Source: Bacilli bacterium (GTDB lineage Bacteria; Bacillota_I; Bacilli_A; RFN20; CAG-826). Taken from it: a stretch of 33,511 nucleotides of DNA. The position numbers and the translations under genes were made by a program. This document shows, one piece after another, positions 1 to 10,580 of this stretch; the first letter of the stretch is position 1; each line of letters begins with the position of its first letter. Location: contig JAILIF010000103.1 of the NCBI GenBank assembly GCA_024695405.1, positions 1 through 33,511 on the forward strand. The letters are read 5' to 3'. The notes under the pieces were generated by a model. The model was given only the letters and a program-made list of their open reading frames with translations, searched no databases and was not told where the DNA came from.

Positions 1-283
1 TCATCGTGTGAATTTATTGAAGGATATCTTAGTATCGTTCAATTCCTTATGTAATTCATACAGAGGAATTACTGAAGGTATGTTATTTAGTGCTTTTGCA
101 CTAGATAAGAAAACTATCGCTGATATTGAATTAGCGATTAGCAAAAAAGAAGGTAGAAAAGTATCTTTAATTTTTAAAATTGATCCATCTTTAATTGGTG
201 GAGTAAAAGTTGTTATTAATAACCACATCTATGATGGAAGTGTTAAAAACAAACTTGTAGAAATGAAACAAAGTCTTTCTTAA
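1..283 (+). CDS. atpH: F1Fo ATP synthase subunit delta, C-terminal part (5' end outside window)
   Basis: This is the C-terminal ~93 residues of the delta subunit (OSCP family), which joins the F1 head to the peripheral stalk. The reading frame is open from base 2, so the true start lies upstream. Family signatures are visible: an N-L-L-x-x-I-L segment followed by YRGI, and a C-terminal strand with IDPSLIGG, then V-V-I-N-N and YDGSV. It lies 14 bases upstream of atpA, the usual operon order. The stop at 281-283 overlaps the Shine-Dalgarno region of atpA (AAGGAGG, 284-290). The GTG at base 8 is internal and is not the start. Confidence 0.93.
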   Translation, partial: HRVNLLKDILVSFNSLCNSYRGITEGMLFSAFALDKKTIADIELAISKKEGRKVSLIFKIDPSLIGGVKVVINNHIYDGSVKNKLVEMKQSLS

Positions 284-297
284 AAGGAGGAAAGTTT

Positions 298-1800
298 ATG
301 AAGATAAACGCAAATGAAATCAGCGCTCTTATTAAAGAGCAGATTAAAAGTTATCGTCACAAAGTTGATTCTTCTAACGTTGGCAGCGTTGTCTCTGTTG
401 GAGATGGTATCGCTACTGTTTACGGCCTTGATAAGGCAATGTTAGGAGAATTATTAGAGTTCCCAAACGGTATTTTTGGTATGGCAATGAATCTCGACAA
501 TGATTCTGTTGGTGCTGTTTTACTTGGTGACGCTTCTTTAATTAAGGAAGGCGACGTTGTTAAATCTACTGGTGAAGTTATGAAAGTTCCAGCTGGAGAA
601 GCTATGCTTGGTAGAGTAATTAACGCTTTAGGCCAACCAATTGACGGAAAAGGCGATATTAAAACAACTGCATATCGCCCAATTGAAGTTATTGCGCCTG
701 GTGTTATGACTAGAAAATCAGTCGATACTTCTTTAGCAACTGGTATCACAATGATTGACGCAATTACTCCAATTGGTCGTGGCCAAAGAGAATTAATCAT
801 TGGTGATAGACAAACAGGTAAAACTGCAATCGCTATTGATACAATCATCAACCAAAAAGGCAAAGATGTTATTTGTATCTATGTTGCAATTGGCCAAAAG
901 AATTCAACAGTTGCTCAAATCGTTGATAAATTAAACACATTCGGTGCTTTAGATTACACAGTTGTTTTAGCAGCTACTGCTTCTGAAGAAGCTCCAATGC
1001 TTTATATCGCGCCTTATGCAGGTGTTGCTATTGCAGAAGAATTCATGTCAAAAGGCAAAGATGTACTTATCGTATATGACGATTTAAGTAAACACGCCGT
1101 TGCTTATCGTACTCTTTCACTTCTCTTAAAGAGAAGCCCAGGACGTGAAGCTTTCCCTGGTGATGTCTTCTATTTACATAGCAGACTTCTTGAAAGAGCT
1201 TGTAAGTTAGCTCCTGAATATGGTGGTGGTTCTATTACTGCTCTTCCAATTGTAGAAACTCAAGCAGGTGATATTTCTGCATATATTCCTACAAACGTTA
1301 TTTCTATTACAGATGGTCAAATCTTCTTAACTACAGATGCATTTAACGCTGGTCAAAGACCTGCTATTGATTCTGGTTTATCAGTATCCCGTGTTGGTGG
1401 TGCTGCTCAAACTAAAGCTATGAAGAAAGTTGCTGCATCTTTAAAGATTGAATTAGCTAACTTTATGGAAATGAAATCATTCGCTCAATTCGGTAGTGAT
1501 TTAGATGCTTCTACAGTATCAATTTTAAAACATGGTGAAGCTTTAATGGCAGTGCTTAAACAAGCACAATACTCTCCTTATCAATTAGATAAACAAGTAT
1601 TTGATTTATTTGTTGCTAAGAATAAATTCTTAGATGACATACCTACAAACAAAATAAGACACGTATTAGATGAAGGATATAAATTCGTTAATAATTTAAA
1701 TCCTGAAATCTTTGCAGTTATTAATAAAACTAAAGTATTGGATGATGATACATCTAATAAACTATTAGCAGCAGTAAAGGATTACTTTAAGAGCTTATAA
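298..1800 (+). CDS. atpA: F1Fo ATP synthase subunit alpha
   Basis: Alpha subunit of the F1 catalytic head, carrying the non-catalytic nucleotide sites. At 500 residues it is near the usual 500-513. The P-loop GDRQTGKT is at residues 169-176, the conserved [13 protein letters not shown] segment follows, and the arginine finger is R365 in SVSRVGG (counterpart of E. coli alpha-Arg376). A perfect AAGGAGG Shine-Dalgarno with 7-base spacing fixes the ATG start. It sits between atpH and atpG, two bases before atpG. Nothing looks damaged, and the assignment is secure. Confidence 0.99.
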   Translation: MKINANEISALIKEQIKSYRHKVDSSNVGSVVSVGDGIATVYGLDKAMLGELLEFPNGIFGMAMNLDNDSVGAVLLGDASLIKEGDVVKSTGEVMKVPAGEAMLGRVINALGQPIDGKGDIKTTAYRPIEVIAPGVMTRKSVDTSLATGITMIDAITPIGRGQRELIIGDRQTGKTAIAIDTIINQKGKDVICIYVAIGQKNSTVAQIVDKLNTFGALDYTVVLAATASEEAPMLYIAPYAGVAIAEEFMSKGKDVLIVYDDLSKHAVAYRTLSLLLKRSPGREAFPGDVFYLHSRLLERACKLAPEYGGGSITALPIVETQAGDISAYIPTNVISITDGQIFLTTDAFNAGQRPAIDSGLSVSRVGGAAQTKAMKKVAASLKIELANFMEMKSFAQFGSDLDASTVSILKHGEALMAVLKQAQYSPYQLDKQVFDLFVAKNKFLDDIPTNKIRHVLDEGYKFVNNLNPEIFAVINKTKVLDDDTSNKLLAAVKDYFKSL

Positions 1801-1802
1801 TT

Positions 1803-4050
<2,248 letters not shown>

Positions 4051-4051
<1 letters not shown>

Positions 4052-4446
4052 TGAAACAGTTACATCTGGAAATTCTTACTCTATACGGAAAATATTTTGC
4101 TGGTGATGTTGATTGGATTCAAATCAAAAGCGAAGATTTTCTTATGCAGATTTTGCCAAATCACGCTCCATTAGTGTCTTCTTTAGTTGTTTCAAAAATG
4201 GTTATTAAAAATGGGATGCATGAAGATTTATACGCTATCGGTGGAGGAATAGTAAAAGTAGAAAAAGGTGTAACTACTTTATTACTTAATTCAATCGAAG
4301 GAAAACACGATATTGATATTAATAGAGCCAACGATGCTAAGGATAGAGCAGAGAAACGTTTATCTAATAAAGATGAATATGATGAAGCAAGAGCTAAATC
4401 AGCCTTAGAGAGAGCCCTTAATAGAATATCTGTTTATAATTCTTAA
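4051..4446 (+). CDS. atpC: F1Fo ATP synthase subunit epsilon
   Basis: Epsilon subunit, the rotor-foot and regulatory subunit. An N-terminal beta-sandwich (residues 1 to about 83) contains the family NHAPLVSSL motif, and two C-terminal helices (about 88-131) contain ANDAKDRAEKRLSN and a final ARAKSALERALNR helix. Its 131 residues match the usual 130-140, so the inhibitory C-terminal hairpin domain is retained. It starts inside the atpD stop codon (TAATG). It is the last ATP synthase gene, and trmL follows after one base. Confidence 0.97.
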
Positions 4447-4447
4447 T

Positions 4448-4966
4448 ATGATTCATATAGTTTTATATAGACCTGAAAAACCACAAAATACTGGAAATAT
4501 TATGAGAACTTGCGTAGCAATTCACGCAATGCTTCATATTATTGGTCCTTTAACTTTTTCTATCGATTCAAAAGATCTTAAAAGAGTTGGTATGGATTAT
4601 ATTGATGATCTTAAATATGATTATTTTCCAACATACGAAGATTTTAAGAATAAATATGGAAATAAAAGCATTTACTATGTAACTAGATATTCAAAAACTA
4701 CTTATTCCGAATTTGATTTCACAAATCAATTAGAAGATGTATTTTTAATGTTTGGTAGAGAGTCTACTGGTATTCCACATGATATTTTAAGAGAACATCA
4801 AGATAAACTTTTAAGAATCCCTATGGTTCCAGAAGCTAGAAGTTTGAATCTTTCTAACTGTGTTGCGATAGTGGCTTATGAAGTTCTTAGACAACAAAAA
4901 TTCCCTAATCTTTCTACTCAAGAAGAGATTAAGGGAGAAGATTTCTTATTTAACGAAAAGAATTAA
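4448..4966 (+). CDS. trmL: tRNA (cytidine/uridine-34 2'-O)-methyltransferase TrmL (SPOUT family)
   Basis: Knotted SPOUT methyltransferase that 2'-O-methylates the wobble nucleotide of tRNA-Leu isoacceptors using SAM. The family motifs are in order: NTGNIMR at 14-20, FGRESTGIP at 102-110 and RSLNLSN at 131-137, the last two forming the SAM-binding knot. Its 172 residues fit the 155-180 typical of this minimal class without an extra RNA-binding domain. Only one base separates it from atpC, so it is probably read from the ATP synthase promoter. Its last four bases overlap the end of the convergent rqcH gene, and no terminator hairpin is visible there. Confidence 0.95.
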   Translation: MIHIVLYRPEKPQNTGNIMRTCVAIHAMLHIIGPLTFSIDSKDLKRVGMDYIDDLKYDYFPTYEDFKNKYGNKSIYYVTRYSKTTYSEFDFTNQLEDVFLMFGRESTGIPHDILREHQDKLLRIPMVPEARSLNLSNCVAIVAYEVLRQQKFPNLSTQEEIKGEDFLFNEKN

Positions 4967-6336
4967 ATATTCTTATAATTTTTAATTATAGATTTAGACT
5001 CTTCTCTAACATTTTGTACAAGAATAGTCTTATATGAAAGCATGTTAACAAGGCCGGGTTTCCTGCCTTTTTTAACATCTTTAACAATAGTGTAATATAC
5101 TTCACCAGTTTCTTTACCTGCTAAAACTAATGCGAGTTCTGCTGCAAATAACAAAGTATCGCTATTAGGATTAGAGTTTCTAACAATTATATGAGAACCA
5201 TGATAGTCTTTAATGTGCAAAAATGTATCGTTTTTATTCGCGATAGAGAAAGTTAATTTATCGTTAGTTGATGAATTCTTTCCAAAACAAATTTGAGTCC
5301 CTTTATAATCTAATAAACCTATTGAAACTGTTTTTATATGTTTTTTATCTTGAGCGTATTTATGAGGCAGTAATTCATTTGCTAATGCAAACATTTCTGA
5401 TTCGTCCATATATGCGCAAGAATTTAATATATAGGTTAAATAAGATATTTCGTTTCTACATTTCTCAATTTCAATATTGTTCATCTCAATTGTACGTTTA
5501 GATTTTTTGTAAATTTTAAAACAATTATTAGCATTTTCTCCACTTGATAAAGAATCATCATATTTAATATTGTTTTCTTTAACATATTTCTTAATTTGTT
5601 CTATATCATCAGCTAACATCAAGATAGTGTTTCCATGATTGATATAAATCTTTTTCTTGGTAGCATCTTCTATTGAATCGTTTAAGACACCAAGCTTCTT
5701 TTCCAAAGACTTAATCCTTATTTTAATATGTTTAAATAGTGGTTCATATTTTTCTTGAGCTCTTTTTTTAACAGCGGTTTCATAATCACTAACTGCTAGA
5801 ATTTTTATGTCATTTAAAGGCTTTATTTCTTCTTCTCTTAACTGAATTGGACTAGGTGCAACATATTCAAAATTTTGAATAATACTTCTTTGAGCGGCGA
5901 GGCCTGTATAGTGAGAAGCATAAAGAATAATATTTTTATCATTAGTAATGATTAAATTTGGTCTTTGTGGAATGCACTCTATAATAAGGATATATTTTTC
6001 TTTTTCGAATAAATCATTAGATTTTTGTAGGGTAAATTTAAAAATACGATCATTGTTAACTTGTTCAATGTTTACAATATAAGACTCTCTAATGTACTTT
6101 CTTAAGACATCATTGGTATTACAAATAACTGTGGAAATTGAATCAACTTTACCAATAAGAGAAACATATGAATTCTGGTGTTCTAAAGAAATAAACAATT
6201 GTTCATTTTTTATCATCGAAAATGAAAATAAAAAACATCTGGAGTTGATGATTGTGGTTTGATTTATCTTAGCTCCAATAAGTTGCTTTAAGTCGCCATA
6301 TATTGTTTGGAAGTCACGAGCGTTTATTTTTTTCAT
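4963..6336 (-). CDS. rqcH: NFACT-family ribosome quality control protein RqcH (short form)
   Basis: RqcH binds split 50S subunits carrying stalled nascent chains and recruits tRNA-Ala to add C-terminal alanine tails that mark the chain for degradation. The family is also annotated as FbpA or fibronectin-binding protein. An NFACT-N domain (about 1-170) includes the D96-R97 pair that matches the essential Asp-Arg of Bacillus RqcH. Coiled-coil segments lie near 185-230 and 280-310, and an NFACT-R domain (about 340-440) contains TFLHIKDYHGSHIIVR and KGRKPGLV. Its 457 residues are about 110 fewer than Bacillus RqcH; by eye the helix-hairpin-helix part between NFACT-N and the coiled coil is missing. 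It is divergent from gmk and convergent with trmL. Confidence 0.9.
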   Translation of the reverse strand: MKKINARDFQTIYGDLKQLIGAKINQTTIINSRCFLFSFSMIKNEQLFISLEHQNSYVSLIGKVDSISTVICNTNDVLRKYIRESYIVNIEQVNNDRIFKFTLQKSNDLFEKEKYILIIECIPQRPNLIITNDKNIILYASHYTGLAAQRSIIQNFEYVAPSPIQLREEEIKPLNDIKILAVSDYETAVKKRAQEKYEPLFKHIKIRIKSLEKKLGVLNDSIEDATKKKIYINHGNTILMLADDIEQIKKYVKENNIKYDDSLSSGENANNCFKIYKKSKRTIEMNNIEIEKCRNEISYLTYILNSCAYMDESEMFALANELLPHKYAQDKKHIKTVSIGLLDYKGTQICFGKNSSTNDKLTFSIANKNDTFLHIKDYHGSHIIVRNSNPNSDTLLFAAELALVLAGKETGEVYYTIVKDVKKGRKPGLVNMLSYKTILVQNVREESKSIIKNYKNI

Positions 6337-6358
6337 GCAAACTTATCTTATCAAAAAC

Positions 6359-6386
6359 TTGACCTATTATAAAATAGGTATATGAT
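6359..6386 (+). promoter_or_regulatory. Sigma-A-type promoter of gmk
   Basis: TTGACC (6359-6364) and TATGAT (6381-6386) are separated by 16 bases and lie in the 59-base gap between the divergent rqcH and gmk genes. A start about 7 bases after the -10 would fall at 6392-6394, only 2-4 bases before the gmk ATG, which implies a leaderless or nearly leaderless mRNA. Confidence 0.65.
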
Positions 6387-6395
6387 ATTCATGGT

Positions 6396-6971
6396 ATGAA
6401 AAAAGGATTATTGATTATTCTTTCTGGGCCATCTGGAGTCGGTAAGGGAACTGTTAGAAAATATATTTGCAGTAAAAAAACCGTTGATTTTGAATATTCA
6501 ATATCAATGACTACTAGAGCACCAAGAGATAACGAAAAAGATGGTGTTGAATATTATTTTGTTTCCAAAGAAGAATTTTTAAAGAGAATCGAAGAAGATA
6601 AATTCTTAGAACACGCTGAGTTTGTTGGAAATTATTATGGTACTCCAAAAGATAAAGTTGAAGAATTAAGAAACGAAGGTAAAAACGTCTTACTTGAAAT
6701 CGAAATAAATGGTGCTACTCAAGTACTTGAAAAAACAAAAGATGATGATGGCGTTATTTCATTTTTCTTAGTTCCACCTTCATTAAAGAAACTTGAAGAA
6801 AGAATTAGAGCAAGAAAATCTGAACCTGAGGAAGTAATTAAATTACGCTTAGAAAAGGGCAGAAAAGAAATGGAAAATGCTAAATTCTACGATTACACAA
6901 TTAAAAACGATAGAGTAGCAAACGCCGGTAATAAAATTATTGAAATCTTAAAAAAGAAAATGAGTGAATAA
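6396..6971 (+). CDS. gmk: Guanylate kinase
   Basis: Phosphorylates GMP to GDP with ATP, an essential step of guanine nucleotide supply. The P-loop GPSGVGKGT is at residues 11-19, followed by the GMP-binding SMTTRAPRDNEKDGVEYYF region and the lid with RIRARKSEPEEVIKLRL. At 191 residues it has the usual length. No Shine-Dalgarno is visible before the ATG, and the predicted promoter lies directly on the start. The next ATG upstream (6391) leads to a stop after two codons. Its place after rqcH matches the Bacillus yloA-gmk neighbourhood, but rpoZ does not follow. Confidence 0.98.
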   Translation: MKKGLLIILSGPSGVGKGTVRKYICSKKTVDFEYSISMTTRAPRDNEKDGVEYYFVSKEEFLKRIEEDKFLEHAEFVGNYYGTPKDKVEELRNEGKNVLLEIEINGATQVLEKTKDDDGVISFFLVPPSLKKLEERIRARKSEPEEVIKLRLEKGRKEMENAKFYDYTIKNDRVANAGNKIIEILKKKMSE

Positions 6972-6990
6972 GGCCGTAAGGTCTTTTTCT
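6970..6990 (+). terminator. Short intrinsic terminator after gmk
   Basis: AAGGCC (6970-6975) and GGTCTT (6980-6985) form a six-pair stem with one G-U pair around a GTAA loop. It is followed by a run of T broken by one C. It starts inside the gmk stop codon. The short stem makes it moderate at best. Confidence 0.6.
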
Positions 6991-7036
6991 TTACTATTAA
7001 TGCACTTTTATACAATTTTTATATAAAAATGTATCT

Positions 7037-7050
7037 TGGTATATTATAAT
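7037..7050 (+). promoter_or_regulatory. Likely extended -10 promoter of the 7069-13608 gene run
   Basis: TGGTATATT (7037-7045) fits an extended -10 (TGnTATATT), and it overlaps a second -10 match, TATAAT at 7045-7050. No good -35 is visible; only T-rich sequence lies at the right distance. A GAGG Shine-Dalgarno (7058-7061) precedes the ATG at 7069. This would drive the following tightly packed genes. Confidence 0.5.
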
Positions 7051-7068
7051 TTTCATTGAGGTTTCATT

Positions 7069-7560
7069 ATGATTACAGTTACTATTTATGGCTTAGACCA
7101 ATTCGTTGTTGGTCGTTTATCACAAGAAATGACACCTTCATTAGCTAGACTTTATGAAGTTGATGAAGATGAAATAAATTTTGTTGCACCTGAAAATATG
7201 GTTTTCCATAAAGGTGTAGAACAAACTTCTTGGAATGTTATCGTTCATGTTAACGCTCCTATGAAAGTAAGCGTATTACAAGATGACGTTGCTCGTTTTA
7301 TTCTTACTTCAATTGGAGATGTAGGAATTCATAAAACTATCGAATTCTATTACTATTCTCAAGATAATCGTTACACAAAATATAACGATGATTATCCAAG
7401 ATACATTACAGAAGAAAATACCGTTGGCTATGAAGAAGAATATGAAGATGATGATGAATGTGATGATGAAGATTGCGACTGCCATCACCATCACGATGAA
7501 GACGAACTCTTCACCGGCGACATTTTTGAAGGTATTGATTTAGATAAAAAGGGTAGATAG
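7069..7560 (+). CDS. DUF1904/tautomerase-like protein with acidic Cys/His-rich tail
   Basis: Residues 1 to about 100 resemble the DUF1904 (tautomerase-like) family: a short strand, a long helix, and a strand with an EINFVAPENMVFHKG pattern, then N-V-I-V-H-V and a second helix followed by a TIEFYYY strand. Residue 2 is Ile, so the catalytic Pro1 of true tautomerases is absent. Residues 121-147 form a strongly acidic tail with C131, C136, C138 and four consecutive histidines (139-142), which looks like a metal-binding segment. The stop overlaps the GTG of the next gene by one base. It occupies the position of rpoZ-coaBC-priA-def-fmt in Bacillus. The function is unknown, and the family match is by eye. 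Confidence 0.6.
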   Translation: MITVTIYGLDQFVVGRLSQEMTPSLARLYEVDEDEINFVAPENMVFHKGVEQTSWNVIVHVNAPMKVSVLQDDVARFILTSIGDVGIHKTIEFYYYSQDNRYTKYNDDYPRYITEENTVGYEEEYEDDDECDDEDCDCHHHHDEDELFTGDIFEGIDLDKKGR

Positions 7561-8798
7561 TGGAAACAATTAAATTAGCAAACAATATTCTTAAAGAAGT
7601 AGTGTTTAAAGGAACACCTTTTTCACTTGCTTTAAAAAACGAATGGAAATATAAAAACGTAGATATCAAAGAAAGAAGTTTAGTAACAGCTATCGTTGGC
7701 TGTTCCTTAAGACATTATTATTTATTCCAAAACGGATTAAAGAAATTTGTTGAAAATCCTTCTGAAGATCTTTTCTCTTTAACATTTATTGGCCTATCAA
7801 ATTCTATTTTCTTGAAGAAAATTGAAGAAAACGATATCAAAAAACATGTTCAAAAAGTATTAAGCCAAGAGGAATTTGATATCTATAAAGAAATCGTAGA
7901 AAAATGCAAAGAAACTTCTCAACTATTACCAGATAACATTAATGTTAATTCTTTAGAATATCTTTCATTTAGATATAACACTCCGCTTTGGTTAATCAAA
8001 ATGTGGAACAAGCATTTTGGGTTGAATGTTGTTTATAAACTTTTAAGAAACAATAATTCTCCACTTAGAACATTTGTTAAGTCTTTAACTAATGAAGAAA
8101 TAATGAATCCTGATTTTTCAAAGAAGGATGAAAATTTCTATGAATATTTAGGACAAGGTGCTGCTAAAAATAATCCACTTTTTGAAAGTAAGAAATTATT
8201 TGGCTATTCAATCGCGATGAACGATATGAATAAAAACGTAGATATTGATGCTGTTAGAGGTATCGCTATTTATCAAGGATATCCAAACAATATCTTATTA
8301 GACATTGTTAGTAGAACTAGCAAGTATATTAGACTTGATATTGTTACACCTAGTTTCCAAGTTTTATACGAAACTAGAAGAAATATAACTAACTTTGGTT
8401 TTGAAAACGTTGCTATTTATGAAGCAAATGCCGAATCAATGATTACTTGTATTTCTAAAAAAGTTCATACTCTTTTTGTAATGCCTAATAACTCTAGATT
8501 CGCATTACTTAGAAGTACTCCAGATTATTTCTTAAAAATTGATCAAAATAAATTAGATGAATATCTCAAAGAAGAAAAAACCGCTTTATATGAAGGCGCT
8601 AACTTTGTAGAAGATGGTGGTAGTTTAATTTACTGCATTAATACTGTTAACCAAAAAGAAGGTAGATTAATGATAGAATCCTTCTTAAATGAACATCCTG
8701 ATTTCTCCTTAACTGAAGAAAAACAAAAGTTCGGATTTGGTGACGGAGATGCATGCTTTTACTATGCAATATTAGTTAAGGGAGTTTCTCGTGATTAA
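7560..8798 (+). CDS. RsmB-family protein (NusB-like plus methyltransferase fold), probably catalytically inactive
   Basis: RsmB normally makes m5C967 in 16S rRNA. Here a NusB-like helical N-terminus (about 1-130) is followed by the family's SFRYNTPLWLIKMW segment (136-149) and a Rossmann-like C-terminal half ending in DGDACFYYAILVK, which matches the DGFF-A-L-K ending of RsmB. The catalytic parts are lost. The SAM loop (AAPGGKT in active enzymes) is IYQGYPNN around 237-244, the DAPCSG motif IV is VMPNNS at 307-312, and the YxTCS motif VI is YCINT at 358-362, so neither conserved cysteine is at its place. The frame is intact and in operon with rlmN, as in Bacillus. It starts at a GTG overlapping the previous stop. 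It is probably a retained rRNA-binding pseudoenzyme. Confidence 0.75.
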   Translation: METIKLANNILKEVVFKGTPFSLALKNEWKYKNVDIKERSLVTAIVGCSLRHYYLFQNGLKKFVENPSEDLFSLTFIGLSNSIFLKKIEENDIKKHVQKVLSQEEFDIYKEIVEKCKETSQLLPDNINVNSLEYLSFRYNTPLWLIKMWNKHFGLNVVYKLLRNNNSPLRTFVKSLTNEEIMNPDFSKKDENFYEYLGQGAAKNNPLFESKKLFGYSIAMNDMNKNVDIDAVRGIAIYQGYPNNILLDIVSRTSKYIRLDIVTPSFQVLYETRRNITNFGFENVAIYEANAESMITCISKKVHTLFVMPNNSRFALLRSTPDYFLKIDQNKLDEYLKEEKTALYEGANFVEDGGSLIYCINTVNQKEGRLMIESFLNEHPDFSLTEEKQKFGFGDGDACFYYAILVKGVSRD

Positions 8799-9834
8799 TC
8801 TTTACGGTCAAGAAATGGAAAAACTTAAAAAGTTAATGGTCGAAGAAGGCCAAAAACCATTTCGCGCTGTTCAACTATATACTTGGATTTATGAAAAGAA
8901 AGCTACATCATTTGATGAAATGAGTGACATTTCTTTGAAATTCAGAGAAGTTTTAAAAGAGAAATATTGTTTAGATATTCCTAAGATTTTCACAAAACAA
9001 GTTAGTAGTGATGGCACTATTAAACTTTTATTAGAACTTAAAGATAGCAAGAAGGTTGAATGTGTTTTAATGCGCTATAACTATGGGTGCGCTGTTTGCG
9101 TGTCTTCACAAGTTGGGTGTAATATGGCATGTTCATTCTGCTCTTCAGGAATATTAGGCAAACAAAGAAATCTTGAACCAGAAGAAATGGTTGGGCAAAT
9201 CTTAGTAATAAATAAACTTCTTGAAGAAGAAGGAAAAGGACAACATGTAACTCATATTGTTGTTATGGGCACTGGTGAGCCTTTTGATAATTATGATAAT
9301 GTTATGGATTTTATACGTATTGTAAACAATCAAAAAGGTTTAGCGATTGGTGCTAGACATATAACTGTATCAACATGTGGATTGATTGAAGGAATAAAAA
9401 AATATGCTAGAGAAGGACTACAAACTAATTTAGCTATTTCTTTACATGCTCCAAATAACGAACTTAGAAATCAATTAATGAAAGTTAATAAAGCATATCC
9501 TTTAGAAGTTTTAATGGAAGCTGTTAGAGAATATGAATCAATCGCAAATAGAAGAGTAACTTATGAATATTTACTAATTCAAGATGTTAACGATAATAAA
9601 GAAAATGCAGAACAATTAATTAAATTAATTAAAGGAACTATGGGATATGTTAATTTAATCCCATATAACGAAACAAATAAAAATGATTATAAAAGACCAA
9701 GTGGTAATAGAATTCATGCTTTCTTAGACTGGCTAATTAAAAGTGGAGTTAATGCTACTATTAGAAAAGAATTTGGTAGTGATATTGACGCAGCTTGTGG
9801 CCAACTTAAGGCGAAAGTGGAGGAATCATTATGA
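8791..9834 (+). CDS. rlmN: Dual-specificity 23S rRNA A2503 / tRNA A37 C2-methyltransferase RlmN
   Basis: Radical-SAM enzyme that methylates C2 of A2503 in 23S rRNA and A37 in some tRNAs. The [4Fe-4S] CxxxCxxC motif is C110, C114 and C117 in GCNMACSFC. The catalytic cysteine is C336 in DIDAACGQL, and C103 matches another conserved cysteine. GTGEPFDNYDNV and the SLHAPN segment are also typical. Its 347 residues are the standard length. The GTG start overlaps the preceding gene by 8 bases with AAGGGA upstream. The end overlaps prpC by four bases (ATGA). Confidence 0.98.
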   Translation: MINLYGQEMEKLKKLMVEEGQKPFRAVQLYTWIYEKKATSFDEMSDISLKFREVLKEKYCLDIPKIFTKQVSSDGTIKLLLELKDSKKVECVLMRYNYGCAVCVSSQVGCNMACSFCSSGILGKQRNLEPEEMVGQILVINKLLEEEGKGQHVTHIVVMGTGEPFDNYDNVMDFIRIVNNQKGLAIGARHITVSTCGLIEGIKKYAREGLQTNLAISLHAPNNELRNQLMKVNKAYPLEVLMEAVREYESIANRRVTYEYLLIQDVNDNKENAEQLIKLIKGTMGYVNLIPYNETNKNDYKRPSGNRIHAFLDWLIKSGVNATIRKEFGSDIDAACGQLKAKVEESL

Positions 9835-10580
9835 GAAAAGGTGATTTGAGAGGTAACTTTGCTGAAAGAGTAGATATTGGTAAAGTTAGAAGAACTAACG
9901 AAGATCGTACATTAGCGTTAGTAAATGCATATGGCGATGTTATTCTTGTTGCTTGCGATGGAATGGGCGGAGAAAATAAGGGCGATTTTGCTGCTTCTTT
10001 AACTATTGAAACAATCGATGAATTATTCTCAAAAGTAAAAAGATTCAAAACCGCTTTAGGTGCTAAAAAGTTTGTTAGAAAATGTTTAAGAACCGCTAAT
10101 AAAATTGTTTTTAATGAAAGTCATACTCATGAAATGTACAAAGACATGGGAACATGTGTTTCTATTGTTATTGTTACTGAAAACTTCTTTGTTATAGGAC
10201 ACATGGGTGACACTAGAGTATATAAATTTGGTAGAGGAAGTTTTGAACAATTAACAATAGATCATACTCTTGCTCAACGTGATTATAGAATGGGCAAGAT
10301 TACCAAAGAAGAAATGTCTACATATAGAGATAGACATGTATTAACTAATGCTTTAGGTTTACATAGAGCAGTTGCTTGCGATATTGAACAATTTGATTAT
10401 CATGGAGAATCTATTCTTGTATGTAGTGATGGCTTATATAATAACGTTTCAGAAACAGAATTATTTACTGTTTTAAAGGGAAATGATAATACTTCTCAAA
10501 AGGTAAATGAATTGGTACACCAAGCAAACGCTAATGGTGGAAGTGATAATATAGCTGTTGTTCTTTGGGAGAATAAATAA
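9831..10580 (+). CDS. prpC: PP2C-type Ser/Thr protein phosphatase PrpC
   Basis: Metal-dependent phosphatase that reverses phosphorylation by the partner kinase encoded next. Family motifs: RTNEDR (21-26), ACDGMGGENKGDFAA with the metal ligand D43, GHMGDTRVY (123-131), CSDGLYNNV with D200, and GGSDNIAVV with D239. All the metal-binding aspartates are present. Its 249 residues match the Bacillus enzyme (about 254). GGAGG upstream sets the ATG, which overlaps the rlmN stop. Its own TAA shares a base with the kinase start, so expression of the pair is coupled. Confidence 0.97.
   Translation: MRKGDLRGNFAERVDIGKVRRTNEDRTLALVNAYGDVILVACDGMGGENKGDFAASLTIETIDELFSKVKRFKTALGAKKFVRKCLRTANKIVFNESHTHEMYKDMGTCVSIVIVTENFFVIGHMGDTRVYKFGRGSFEQLTIDHTLAQRDYRMGKITKEEMSTYRDRHVLTNALGLHRAVACDIEQFDYHGESILVCSDGLYNNVSETELFTVLKGNDNTSQKVNELVHQANANGGSDNIAVVLWENK

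Noticed and set aside
420-863. 147-codon minus-strand ORF inside atpA
   Set aside because: Antisense shadow of a highly conserved gene; no ribosome binding site and no recognisable protein features.
7309-7494. 61-codon minus-strand ORF rich in Ile and Val opposite the DUF1904-like gene
   Set aside because: Antisense of the acidic tail (GAT/GAA codons) gives Ile/Phe/Val runs; not a real membrane protein.
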